Shown here: piece after piece, positions 24,808 to 32,288 of the stretch
How positions within the stretch are numbered: the first letter of the stretch is position 1
How the letters are laid out: every line of letters begins with the position of its first letter
DNA from: Crossiella sp. S99.2
GTDB taxonomy: Bacteria; Actinomycetota; Actinomycetes; Mycobacteriales; Pseudonocardiaceae
Length of the DNA stretch: 64,000 nt
NCBI RefSeq assembly: GCF_023094165.1
Contig: NZ_JALMDK010000011.1
Location: forward strand, 1 to 64,000
Direction: 5' to 3'
Notes under the pieces: model-generated
What the model was told of the DNA's origin: nothing
Seen by the model: only the letters and a program-made list of their open reading frames with translations
Database searches by the model: none
Translations under genes and position numbers: made by a program

Positions 24808-25815
24808 TCAGCGGTACTTGGCTGAGCGCTGGTGGTACTCGTCCAGCACATCCGCCCCCAGATAGGCCCACGGGATCCCGTGCAGCCGGTCCCCCATCCC
24901 GGCCAGGTGGATCTTCGCCCGTTCCTTGTCCATGGCCATGCAGAACGCGGCCGCGAACAGGTTGTGCGCCTCGTGGTCGCGCACGTGCGGCTGGGGTCCG
25001 GTCTGCCACCGGTCCGCCGCCTCGGCCAGGTCCTCGGCCACCTTCGCGAAGTGCCGGACCTGCAAGGTGGCGATCTTGAGCGGGCTGCGTTCCTCCAGGA
25101 GTTTGCGGAAGCGCGGCAGGTAGGTCTCGAAGTGGGCCAGGGGCAGCATCGCGACCAGGGGGTTGCCGGGTGGGGACTTGTCCACGCAGCCGTGTGCGAA
25201 GGCGAGCATCTCCTCCTCGGAGCCGCCCCATTTCGCGGCCAGGTACTGCAATCGCTGCCAGTGCGCGGGATACAGCATCGGGGCGCGGTCGATGATCTTG
25301 CGCCAGAGGTCGTCGTGTTGTTCGCGGTCGACGTTGAGGCCGCGGGCCACCGGCATCAGGCTGACCCACGGCACGGCGTCCTTGGGCAGGAGTTTGGCGC
25401 TGCGGTGCAAGGGTTCCACCGCGCGGCGCAGGGTGCTGTGGAACAGTTTGGCGCGGTCCGCGCCGACGCTGGCGCCGCTGCCGGAACCGCGGATCGCCCA
25501 CGCCTCCTGGATCCGGGCCTCGCCGACCAGCAGCCACAGGTCGGGATCCTCGGCCTGTTCGGCGATGGCGGTCAGCTCGTCGCTGTGGCCGATCGCGGTT
25601 TTGCCCAGCACGGCCGCGCGCAGGGTGCGGGTCTCGGGGTCCTCACGGCATTCGGCCAGCACGGTCAGGCCCGCTTGCAGACTGCCTTCGCTCACCTCGG
25701 CCACCGCGGCGTCGAGCACCGGGTCGTCGTAGGTGCGGTGCTGGATCATCACCGGCTTCGGCAGGGCCGCTTCCTTACGGGCGGCCGACCTCTTCCCCCA
25801 ACCGAACAACCCCAT
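24808..25815 (-). CDS. hypothetical protein, helical, possibly DUF4034-like
   Basis: 335 residues, soluble, mostly helical by composition. A short basic head (MGLFGWGKRSAARKE) is followed by repeat-like helices (DAAVAEVSEGSLQAGLTVLAECREDPETRTLR). The central block AHWQRLQYLAAKWGGSEEEMLAFAH with SPPGNPLVAMLPLAHFE resembles uncharacterised actinobacterial proteins that I recall under DUF4034, but I cannot confirm this. No catalytic motif or membrane segment is seen. Single gene with ATG at 25815. Function unknown. Confidence 0.7.
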   Translation of the reverse strand: MGLFGWGKRSAARKEAALPKPVMIQHRTYDDPVLDAAVAEVSEGSLQAGLTVLAECREDPETRTLRAAVLGKTAIGHSDELTAIAEQAEDPDLWLLVGEARIQEAWAIRGSGSGASVGADRAKLFHSTLRRAVEPLHRSAKLLPKDAVPWVSLMPVARGLNVDREQHDDLWRKIIDRAPMLYPAHWQRLQYLAAKWGGSEEEMLAFAHGCVDKSPPGNPLVAMLPLAHFETYLPRFRKLLEERSPLKIATLQVRHFAKVAEDLAEAADRWQTGPQPHVRDHEAHNLFAAAFCMAMDKERAKIHLAGMGDRLHGIPWAYLGADVLDEYHQRSAKYR

Positions 25816-25857
25816 TAGGTCACAGTATCCCGATCACTCCTGTCCCAGCGAGACACC

Positions 25858-27060
25858 TCAGAAGAACGTGCCCGACCAAGGCGGCCTGCCGGTGCCGAAG
25901 AGCCGGTCCGCCTCGGCCAGGGCCAGGGGCGAGGTCACGGTGAGCCGTCCGGCCTCGGCCAGTTCGCCCGGCCGGGTGCCGCCCAGGTACAGCGCGGCGA
26001 GCGCGTCGACGTCGAGTTCCAGGTCCGCCGCGGCCTCGGTGCGGCTCGTACCGTCCGGGCCGATCAGGTAGTGGCCGGTGTTGGCAGGCAGGAACCGGTC
26101 CCGCACGGACAGCACCACCGGTTCCGCCGCGCCGTAACTCCGCGCCGCCAGGGCCTGCGGCACGTCGACCAGCCGGAGCCAGATCTCGTCCTGCACGGCG
26201 GTGGTGCGCACCGCGTCCCGGTCGGTCAGCAGCAGTTCCAGGGGCAGGTCCAGGGGCAGCGGGTCGTCGGTGGTGATGCGGCTGACCAGGTCCACGCCGA
26301 GCAGGAAGCGCCACAGCCCGGCCTGCGCGCCCGGGGTGGCCGGGTGCAGGTCGCGGATCTCCAGTGCGCGGCCGTGTTCCTCCCGGACGAAGGTGTAGAG
26401 CACGTACCCGTCCGGTCCGGCCGGTCCGGTGTGCACGGCGGCGACCAGGTGTTCGTCCCCGGCGCGATGCCGGGCCAGGGCAAGGGCCCAGTAGTGCGCC
26501 GAGCGTTCCTGCCAGCCGGGGCGGGACGGGTCGAGCCGGGCGTAGATCTCCGGCACCACCGTGTCCAGCTCTTCGGGCGCGAGCAATCGCACCTCCCCGG
26601 TCACCGGGGCGCCGGGGTGCAGCCGGGCCCGCGCCCGGTCGACCGAGACCAGCCTGCCGCGGCTGGCCACGCCGTAGCCGAAGCGCCCGTAAATGGCGGC
26701 CTCGCTGGCGCGCAGGCTGGCCAGCACCTCGCCGCGCTCGGCCAGGTCCCGCAGCTGGGCGCGCATCAGTTCGGTGACCACGCCGCGCCGGGTGTGATCG
26801 GCGCGCACGCCGACCCTGGTGACCCCGGCGTGCGGCACCGCGGCCCGGCCGGGCACGGTCAGCGGCGCCGGGAACGAGGTCGTGGTGCCCACCAGCAACC
26901 CACCGCTGCGCACCCCGAGTGTGCGGCCCGGCACGTAGGCGCGCCGGGAGTGTGCCCACTGCTCGTCGCCGGCGGGCGGGTGGTGCATGGCGGCGCGGAA
27001 GAGGGTGTGCGCGGCGCGCACCTCGGCCTCGTCGAGCACCTGTACCTCGTGATCGGTCAC
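25858..27060 (-). CDS. Eis-like GNAT acetyltransferase
   Basis: 400 residues, the usual length of Eis, which acetylates aminoglycosides and other amines in mycobacteria. The first GNAT domain has VRADHTRRGVVTELM (acetyl-CoA site) and AIYGRFGYG, whose Tyr matches the catalytic acid. A second GNAT-like half and an SCP2-like end follow, and the chain ends in Phe-Phe; in Eis the C-terminal Phe carboxylate is the general base. GTG at 27060, no clear ribosome site. Divergent from the AraC cluster across 129 bases. Antibiotic resistance is not implied, since many actinobacteria carry such genes. Confidence 0.82.
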   Translation of the reverse strand: MTDHEVQVLDEAEVRAAHTLFRAAMHHPPAGDEQWAHSRRAYVPGRTLGVRSGGLLVGTTTSFPAPLTVPGRAAVPHAGVTRVGVRADHTRRGVVTELMRAQLRDLAERGEVLASLRASEAAIYGRFGYGVASRGRLVSVDRARARLHPGAPVTGEVRLLAPEELDTVVPEIYARLDPSRPGWQERSAHYWALALARHRAGDEHLVAAVHTGPAGPDGYVLYTFVREEHGRALEIRDLHPATPGAQAGLWRFLLGVDLVSRITTDDPLPLDLPLELLLTDRDAVRTTAVQDEIWLRLVDVPQALAARSYGAAEPVVLSVRDRFLPANTGHYLIGPDGTSRTEAAADLELDVDALAALYLGGTRPGELAEAGRLTVTSPLALAEADRLFGTGRPPWSGTFF

Positions 27061-27189
27061 CAGCGCATCGTGCCTGGCCGGGAGCGCTCTGACGAACGGA
27101 TTAACCGGCAGGAGAAGGCCATTCACTCCCCGGTGCGGCCCCGGCATGATTACCTCGGGGTCCAGTCGACAAGCTTGGGTGGGGAAAGC

Positions 27190-28155
27190 ATGATCGAGTA
27201 CTGGTTCCGGTCCACGGACGTGGACGAGGCAGACCGGTCCGACTACTGGCACGAGGCGGCCGCCGGATTATGGGGTGCGGCGGACCTCGACACCGCGACC
27301 GATGGCGACTTCCACGCGGTCTCACGCACCCTGGAACTCGGCGGCATGGCGGCGAGCGTGAACGATCTGCCCGGCTTCTCGATGCGGCGCACCTCCACCC
27401 ATGTGCGCCGCGACGATCCCGAGTTCGCGGTGCTGACTCTGCTCGAACGCGGCGATTTCGACTTCGCCCAAGGCGAGCGGCAGACCAGCTTCACCCCGGG
27501 TGACCTGTTCTTCTACCACACCTCAGCGCCCCTGGCCGGCGCCTCGAATCCGGCGGCCACTCTCGGCTTCTGGTTCCCCCGCGCCCTGCTGCCCACCGGC
27601 GCTGAGGCGTTGGTGATGACCGCGCTGTCCGCCCGGACCGGGCTCGGCGCGCTGGTCGCGGGCAGCCTGCGCGAGCTGGCCTGGCTGGACGCCGACCGCG
27701 ACGAGGAAGCGGCACTGCTGGCCCCGATCACCCTGGACCTGCTCGCCGCGCTCTGCCACCGCGAACTGGGCACGCTGCGCCCGGCCAACACCACCCCGGC
27801 GGTGCTGCTCGGCCAGGTGCGCGCCTTCATCCAGCAGCACCTGGCCGATCCGGCGCTGGACCGGGCGATGATCGCCGCCGCGCACCACATCTCCGTGCGC
27901 TATCTGCAGCGGCTCTTCCAGCAGGAGGGCCAGACCGTGGCGGGCTGGATCCGCGACCGGCGACTGGAGAACTGCCGCCGCGACCTGGCCAACCCGGCGC
28001 TGCGCGACCGTCCGGTGCACGCGGTGGGCCGCCGCTGGGGCTTCACCGACAGCGCCCACTTCACCCGCGTCTTCCGCGCCGCGTTCAGCCTGCCGCCGGG
28101 CGAGTACCGCAAGCTGGCCCAAGTGCCGCGGCAGGGCCAGCGAATCCTGACCTGA
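27190..28155 (+). CDS. AraC-family regulator, first of four tandem paralogues
   Basis: 321 residues. The N-terminal half (1-190) resembles the AraC_binding_2 cupin-like sensor: it opens MIEYWFRSTDVDEADRSDYW and carries a GDLFFYHT strand and a WFPRALLP segment. The C-terminal AraC HTH (about 225-310) has HHISVRYLQRLFQQEG and RWGFTDSAHFTRVFR as its two recognition helices. ATG at 27190 after GGGGAAAG. It is 23 bases ahead of the second paralogue. It differs from its siblings by Gln in YLQRLF and Gly in VGRRWGF. Confidence 0.92.
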   Translation: MIEYWFRSTDVDEADRSDYWHEAAAGLWGAADLDTATDGDFHAVSRTLELGGMAASVNDLPGFSMRRTSTHVRRDDPEFAVLTLLERGDFDFAQGERQTSFTPGDLFFYHTSAPLAGASNPAATLGFWFPRALLPTGAEALVMTALSARTGLGALVAGSLRELAWLDADRDEEAALLAPITLDLLAALCHRELGTLRPANTTPAVLLGQVRAFIQQHLADPALDRAMIAAAHHISVRYLQRLFQQEGQTVAGWIRDRRLENCRRDLANPALRDRPVHAVGRRWGFTDSAHFTRVFRAAFSLPPGEYRKLAQVPRQGQRILT

Positions 28156-28178
28156 TCACCACCGGGGGGTGCAGCACG

Positions 28179-29144
28179 ATGATCGAGACCTGGTTCCGGA
28201 CCACCGACGTGCCGGCAGCCGAACGCTTCGACTACTGGCGGGAGCTGGCCGCGGGCCTGTGCGGCGAGTCCATCATCCAACGGCTGGGCCCCGGCGACTT
28301 CCACTCCGAGGTCCGTGCCCTGGACATCGGCTCGGTCGGCGTGGTGCTGGAACACCACTCGCCGTACTCCCTGGTGCGCACCGCCACGCACGTGCGCCGC
28401 GAGGACCCGGACCGCTGCTACCTGATCCTGCTTGAGGACGGCGCGGTCGGCTTCGAGCAGGACGGCCGGTCCGGGGTGCGCCGCCCCAGCGACCTGATCG
28501 TGCACCACACCAGGAGCCCGTCAGTCACCTTCGGTGGCACCACGCGCCGGTCCATCCTGCTGCACTTCCCGCGCGCCCTGCTGCCGCCGGTGGCCGACGA
28601 GCTGCTGGGGGTCGTCCTCTCCGGGCGCGACGGGCTGGGCGGACTGGTCGCGGGCGCCCTGCGCGAACTGGTCCTGCTCGGCGCCGACCGGGACGAGGAA
28701 GGATCCCGGCTGACCCGGATCACCCTGGACCTGCTCGGCGCGCTGTGCCACCGGGAACTCGGCACCGAAAGCCCAGCCGCCACCACCCCGGCGGCGCTGC
28801 TGCACCAGGTGCGCGCCTTCGCGCGCAAGCACCTCGGCGATCCGGAGCTGGGCCCGGCCACCCTCGCCGCCGCGCACCACATCTCCGTGCGCTACCTGCA
28901 CCGGCTCTTCCAGCAGCAGAACCAGACCGTGGCAAGCTGGATCCGGGGCCAGCGGCTGGAGCACTGCCGCCGCGACCTGACCGACCCGGCCCTGCGCGAA
29001 CGGCCGGTGCACGCGGTGGCCCGCCGCTGGGGTTTCACCGACAGCGCGCACTTCACCCGTGTCTTCCGCGCCGCGTTCAGCCTGCCGCCAGGCGAGTACC
29101 GCAAGCTGTTCCTGGCACCGCGGCCGGACCAGCGAGTCCTGTGA
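28179..29144 (+). CDS. AraC-family regulator, second of four tandem paralogues
   Basis: 321 residues in the same layout: MIETWFRTTDVPAAERFDYW start, sensor half with SDLIVHHT and HFPRALLP, then the HTH HHISVRYLHRLFQQQN and RWGFTDSAHFTRVFR. It differs from its siblings in the linker QNQTVASWIRGQRLEHC. ATG at 28179 follows GGGGGGTGCAGCACG, and nearly the same leader precedes the fourth gene. Gap to the next gene 25 bases, so co-transcription with it is likely. Confidence 0.92.
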   Translation: MIETWFRTTDVPAAERFDYWRELAAGLCGESIIQRLGPGDFHSEVRALDIGSVGVVLEHHSPYSLVRTATHVRREDPDRCYLILLEDGAVGFEQDGRSGVRRPSDLIVHHTRSPSVTFGGTTRRSILLHFPRALLPPVADELLGVVLSGRDGLGGLVAGALRELVLLGADRDEEGSRLTRITLDLLGALCHRELGTESPAATTPAALLHQVRAFARKHLGDPELGPATLAAAHHISVRYLHRLFQQQNQTVASWIRGQRLEHCRRDLTDPALRERPVHAVARRWGFTDSAHFTRVFRAAFSLPPGEYRKLFLAPRPDQRVL

Positions 29145-29169
29145 CCTGACCACCACCGAGGGTGCAACG

Positions 29170-30138
29170 ATGATCGAGACCTGGTACCGGACCGCCGACG
29201 TGCCGGTGGCGGACCGCTTTGACTACTGGCGCGCGCTGGCCACCGGGCTGTGCGGCCAGGTGACCATCGACAACCTCAGCGCGGGCCCGTTCCACGCCGA
29301 GGGCCGGGCCCTGGACCTGGGCGCGACGGGCATCGTGACCGACGCCAAGTCGGGCTTCTCCCTGGTCTGCACCGAGGCCCAGGCGCGTCGCCAGGGCCAG
29401 GAGCGCTGCTACCTGACCCTGGTCGAGGACGGTCTGGTCAGCTGCGATCAGGACGGCAGGCAGAGCACGCTGACCGCGGGCGAGCTGATCATCCACCACA
29501 GCATGTCGGCCTCCTCCACCTCGGCGGTGACCAGCGGACGCTCCCGCATGCTGCACTTCCCGCGCTCGCTGCTGCCCCCGGTGGCCCTCGGCCTGCTGGC
29601 GACCAAGCTGTCCGGCCGCGAGGGCCTGGGCGCGCTGGTCGCGGGCGGGCTGCGTGAGCTGGCCGCGCTGGATGCCGACCGCGATGAGGAGGCGGTCCGG
29701 CTGACCGGGATCACCCTGGACCTGCTCGCCGCGCTCTGCCACCGGGAACTGGGCACCGAACGTCCGGCGACCACCACCCCGGCGGCGCTGCTCGGCCAGG
29801 TGCGGGCGTTCATCCGGCAGCACCTCGGCGATCCGGACCTGGGCCCGGCGACCGTGGCCGCGGCGCACCACATCTCCGTGCGCTACCTGCACCGGCTTTT
29901 CCAGCAGGAGGGCCAGACCGTGGCAGGCTGGATCCGGGACCGCAGGCTGGAGAACTGCCGCCGGGACCTCGGCGATCCGGCCCTGCGCGAACGGCCGGTG
30001 CACGCGGTGGCCCGGCGCTGGGGTTTCACCGACAGCGCGCACTTCAACCGCGTCTTCCGCACCGCTTTCGGCCTGCCGCCGGGCGAGTACCGCAAGCTCG
30101 CCCACGTGCCGGCCCAGGTCCGGCGGGCGCTGAACTGA
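29170..30138 (+). CDS. AraC-family regulator, third of four tandem paralogues
   Basis: 322 residues. It opens MIETWYRTADVPVADRFDYW; the sensor half has GELIIHHS and HFPRSLLP, with a Ser/Thr-rich loop (SMSASSTSAVTSGRS) unique to this copy. The HTH HHISVRYLHRLFQQEG is identical to that of the fourth copy, and RWGFTDSAHFNRVFR differs at single positions. ATG at 29170 after GAGGGTGCAACG. Gap to the fourth gene 16 bases. Confidence 0.92.
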   Translation: MIETWYRTADVPVADRFDYWRALATGLCGQVTIDNLSAGPFHAEGRALDLGATGIVTDAKSGFSLVCTEAQARRQGQERCYLTLVEDGLVSCDQDGRQSTLTAGELIIHHSMSASSTSAVTSGRSRMLHFPRSLLPPVALGLLATKLSGREGLGALVAGGLRELAALDADRDEEAVRLTGITLDLLAALCHRELGTERPATTTPAALLGQVRAFIRQHLGDPDLGPATVAAAHHISVRYLHRLFQQEGQTVAGWIRDRRLENCRRDLGDPALRERPVHAVARRWGFTDSAHFNRVFRTAFGLPPGEYRKLAHVPAQVRRALN

Positions 30139-30154
30139 CAGGGGGTGCCGCACG

Positions 30155-31108
30155 ATGACCGAGACCTGGGTTCGCACCATGGACCTGCCGGCCAAGGACC
30201 GGTTCGACTACTGGTACTACCTGGCCACCCTGGGCTGGGGGGAGATCACCGTCGAGGTGCCGGACACCACCGACTTCCGCAGCGTGGGCAGGCTGGTCGA
30301 CCTCGGCGGCATGCTGATGACCACCGAGGAGCTGCAGCCGGTGCGGGTGGATCGCAGCGCCGCCCAGGTCCGCCGCTCGGACCCGGAACGCTGGCACCTG
30401 ACGCTGCTCGCCGAGGGCAGCTCCCGGTTCGAGCAGGACGGCCGCCAGGCCGGGCTGAGCGCGGGCGACCTGCTGATCTACCACAGCTCGGCGCCGTTTC
30501 GCTGCACCGTGACCTCCTCGAAGACGGAGTTCCTGCAGTTCCCGCGCGAGCTGAACCCCGCGGGGCTGGAGTCGCTGGTGTCGATGCCGTTCTCCGGCCG
30601 TGCGGGCATCGGCGCGCTGGTCGCGGGCTGTCTGCGGGAGCTGGCGGCGCTGCCGGGCAACCAGCCGGAGGAGGCGAGCAGGCTCACCGCGGTCACCCTG
30701 GACCTGCTCGGCGTGCTCAGCGCGCGGGTGCGCGGCGACTCGGCCGCGCCGGCGGCCACCCCGGCGGCGCTGATCACCACGGTGCGCGCGTTCATCCGCG
30801 CCAATCTGGCCGATCCGGAGCTGGACCCGGCCGCGATCGCCGCCGCGCACCACATCTCCGTGCGCTACCTGCACCGGCTCTTCCAGCAGGAAGGCCAGAC
30901 CGTGGCGGGCTGGATCCGCGAACGGCGACTGGAGAACTGCCGCCGCGACCTGGCCAACCCGGCGCTGCGTGAGCGGCCGGTGCACGCGGTGGCCCGGCGC
31001 TGGGGTTTCACCGACAGCGCGCACTTCAGCCGCGCGTTCCGGTCGGCGTTCGGGCTGCCGCCGGGTGAGTACCGCAGGCTCGTCCAGACCGGCGCCCAGC
31101 CGTCCTAG
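30155..31108 (+). CDS. AraC-family regulator, fourth of four tandem paralogues
   Basis: 317 residues, the most diverged sensor of the set: it opens MTETWVRTMDLPAKDRFDYW, then YYLATLGWGEITVEV where the others have an Ala-Gly-Leu segment, and a FPRELNPAG end to the sensor. The HTH is nearly unchanged (HHISVRYLHRLFQQEG, RWGFTDSAHFSRAFR). ATG at 30155 after GGGGGTGCCGCACG. Two hairpins follow its stop. All four proteins should recognise the same DNA while sensing different signals; that is inference from the alignment by eye. Confidence 0.92.
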   Translation: MTETWVRTMDLPAKDRFDYWYYLATLGWGEITVEVPDTTDFRSVGRLVDLGGMLMTTEELQPVRVDRSAAQVRRSDPERWHLTLLAEGSSRFEQDGRQAGLSAGDLLIYHSSAPFRCTVTSSKTEFLQFPRELNPAGLESLVSMPFSGRAGIGALVAGCLRELAALPGNQPEEASRLTAVTLDLLGVLSARVRGDSAAPAATPAALITTVRAFIRANLADPELDPAAIAAAHHISVRYLHRLFQQEGQTVAGWIRERRLENCRRDLANPALRERPVHAVARRWGFTDSAHFSRAFRSAFGLPPGEYRRLVQTGAQPS

Positions 31109-31118
31109 ATCTTGTGCC

Positions 31119-31157
31119 CGCACCGTCAATGGCGGTGCGTCCGGAGTCAACGACTCC
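31119..31157 (+). terminator. two tandem hairpins closing the AraC cluster
   Basis: CGCACCG (31119) pairs with CGGTGCG (31133-31139). Immediately after, GGAGTC (31143) pairs with GACTCC (31152-31157) around a three-base loop. They start 10 bases after the last AraC stop, so they probably end that transcript. The rest of the space to 31396 holds no convincing gene. Confidence 0.5.
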
Positions 31158-31396
31158 CCGGCCCGGTTCGGCCAAGATTCTTTCCAGGCGGTCACCGGGT
31201 TCCCCGGGGAGGACGGATCCGGACCGCTCGGCCAGCACTGGCGGCGTTCCTGGGGGCCGCCGCCAGGCTGGTCCCTCCAACTCGCCGGCGCGCACTCCCA
31301 GTGGTCGCGCACCGGTGGGGCCGGGTCAGGGCTGCCACCTGGCCCGCGCCGACCCCGCACGCCGGGCGGGCTCGGGGTCGGCGCACCGGTCCATCG

Positions 31397-32152
31397 CTAC
31401 TTCGGCAGGCTGACCTCGTAGACGGCGTTGCTGTTCTTGACCGTGACGGTGACCGTCTTGTCCTTGCCGTCGATCTTGACCTTGCAGTCGAAGGTCGAGC
31501 CCTGGGTCACGGCCTGGCCGGACGGGCAGGTGGCGTTCTCCACCTTCTGCACGTTGTACTTCTCGACCAGGATCTTCTTCACGCCCTCCTGCACGGCGTT
31601 CTCGTCGAAGACCTTCTTCAGGAACCAGCCGGGCCAGACGAAGCCGAGCACGGCGACCGCGGCCACCAGCAGCACCGCGAGCCCGCCGAGGATCAGCGGC
31701 AGCGCGGACTTCTTCTTCGGCCCACTCGGCGGCTGGCCGTAGCCGGGCTGCTCACCGAAGCCCTGCTGGGGCTGACCGTAGGGGCCGGGCTGGCCGGGGA
31801 AACCCTGCGTCGGCTGGCCGTAGGGTCCGGTCGGCTGCTGACCGGGCTGCTGCTGACCCGGCTGCGGCTGGCCGTACTGACCGGGCTGGCCGGGCTGCTG
31901 GCCTGGCTGCTGGCCGTACCCCGGCTGCGGCTGGCCGAACTGCCCCGGCTGCTGCTGGGGCTGGCCGTACTGGCCAGGCTGGCCGGGCTGCTGCCCGTAG
32001 CCGGGCTGGCCGGGCTGGGGCTGCTGGCCGGGGGGCTGGCCCGCGGCCGGGAAACCACCGGAGGGCGTGCCCTGGCCATAACCCGAGCCGTACGGCTGCT
32101 GGCCCCATTGCTGCGGGTTGTTCTCCCCGGGCGGGCCATACGGGCTGGTCAT
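31397..32152 (-). CDS. DUF4333 membrane protein with Gln/Gly/Pro-rich cytoplasmic tail
   Basis: 251 residues. The first 145 are low-complexity, built on GQPGQYGQPQ-like units. One membrane helix (about 157-178, LPLILGGLAVLLVAAVAVLGFVWPG) follows, then a 75-residue outer domain with two Cys (ENATCPSG and STFDCKV), the pattern of DUF4333, probably disulfide-linked. ATG at 32152 with GGAGG eight bases upstream. Convergent with the AraC array. Actinobacterial proteins of this build are common but uncharacterised. The antisense frame is open only because of the repeats. Confidence 0.85.
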   Translation of the reverse strand: MTSPYGPPGENNPQQWGQQPYGSGYGQGTPSGGFPAAGQPPGQQPQPGQPGYGQQPGQPGQYGQPQQQPGQFGQPQPGYGQQPGQQPGQPGQYGQPQPGQQQPGQQPTGPYGQPTQGFPGQPGPYGQPQQGFGEQPGYGQPPSGPKKKSALPLILGGLAVLLVAAVAVLGFVWPGWFLKKVFDENAVQEGVKKILVEKYNVQKVENATCPSGQAVTQGSTFDCKVKIDGKDKTVTVTVKNSNAVYEVSLPK

Positions 32153-32288
32153 CCTGCGCCTCCGAGTTCGTGGTTGTCGTGCCTGGTCACGCACACGCTG
32201 CGAGCGATCAAACCACAGCGCGGCCCGCCGTACCCGGCCGACCGGCCAAGTTGCGGCAAGAGGTGGCTACCCTCGGTCCGGACGCGGC

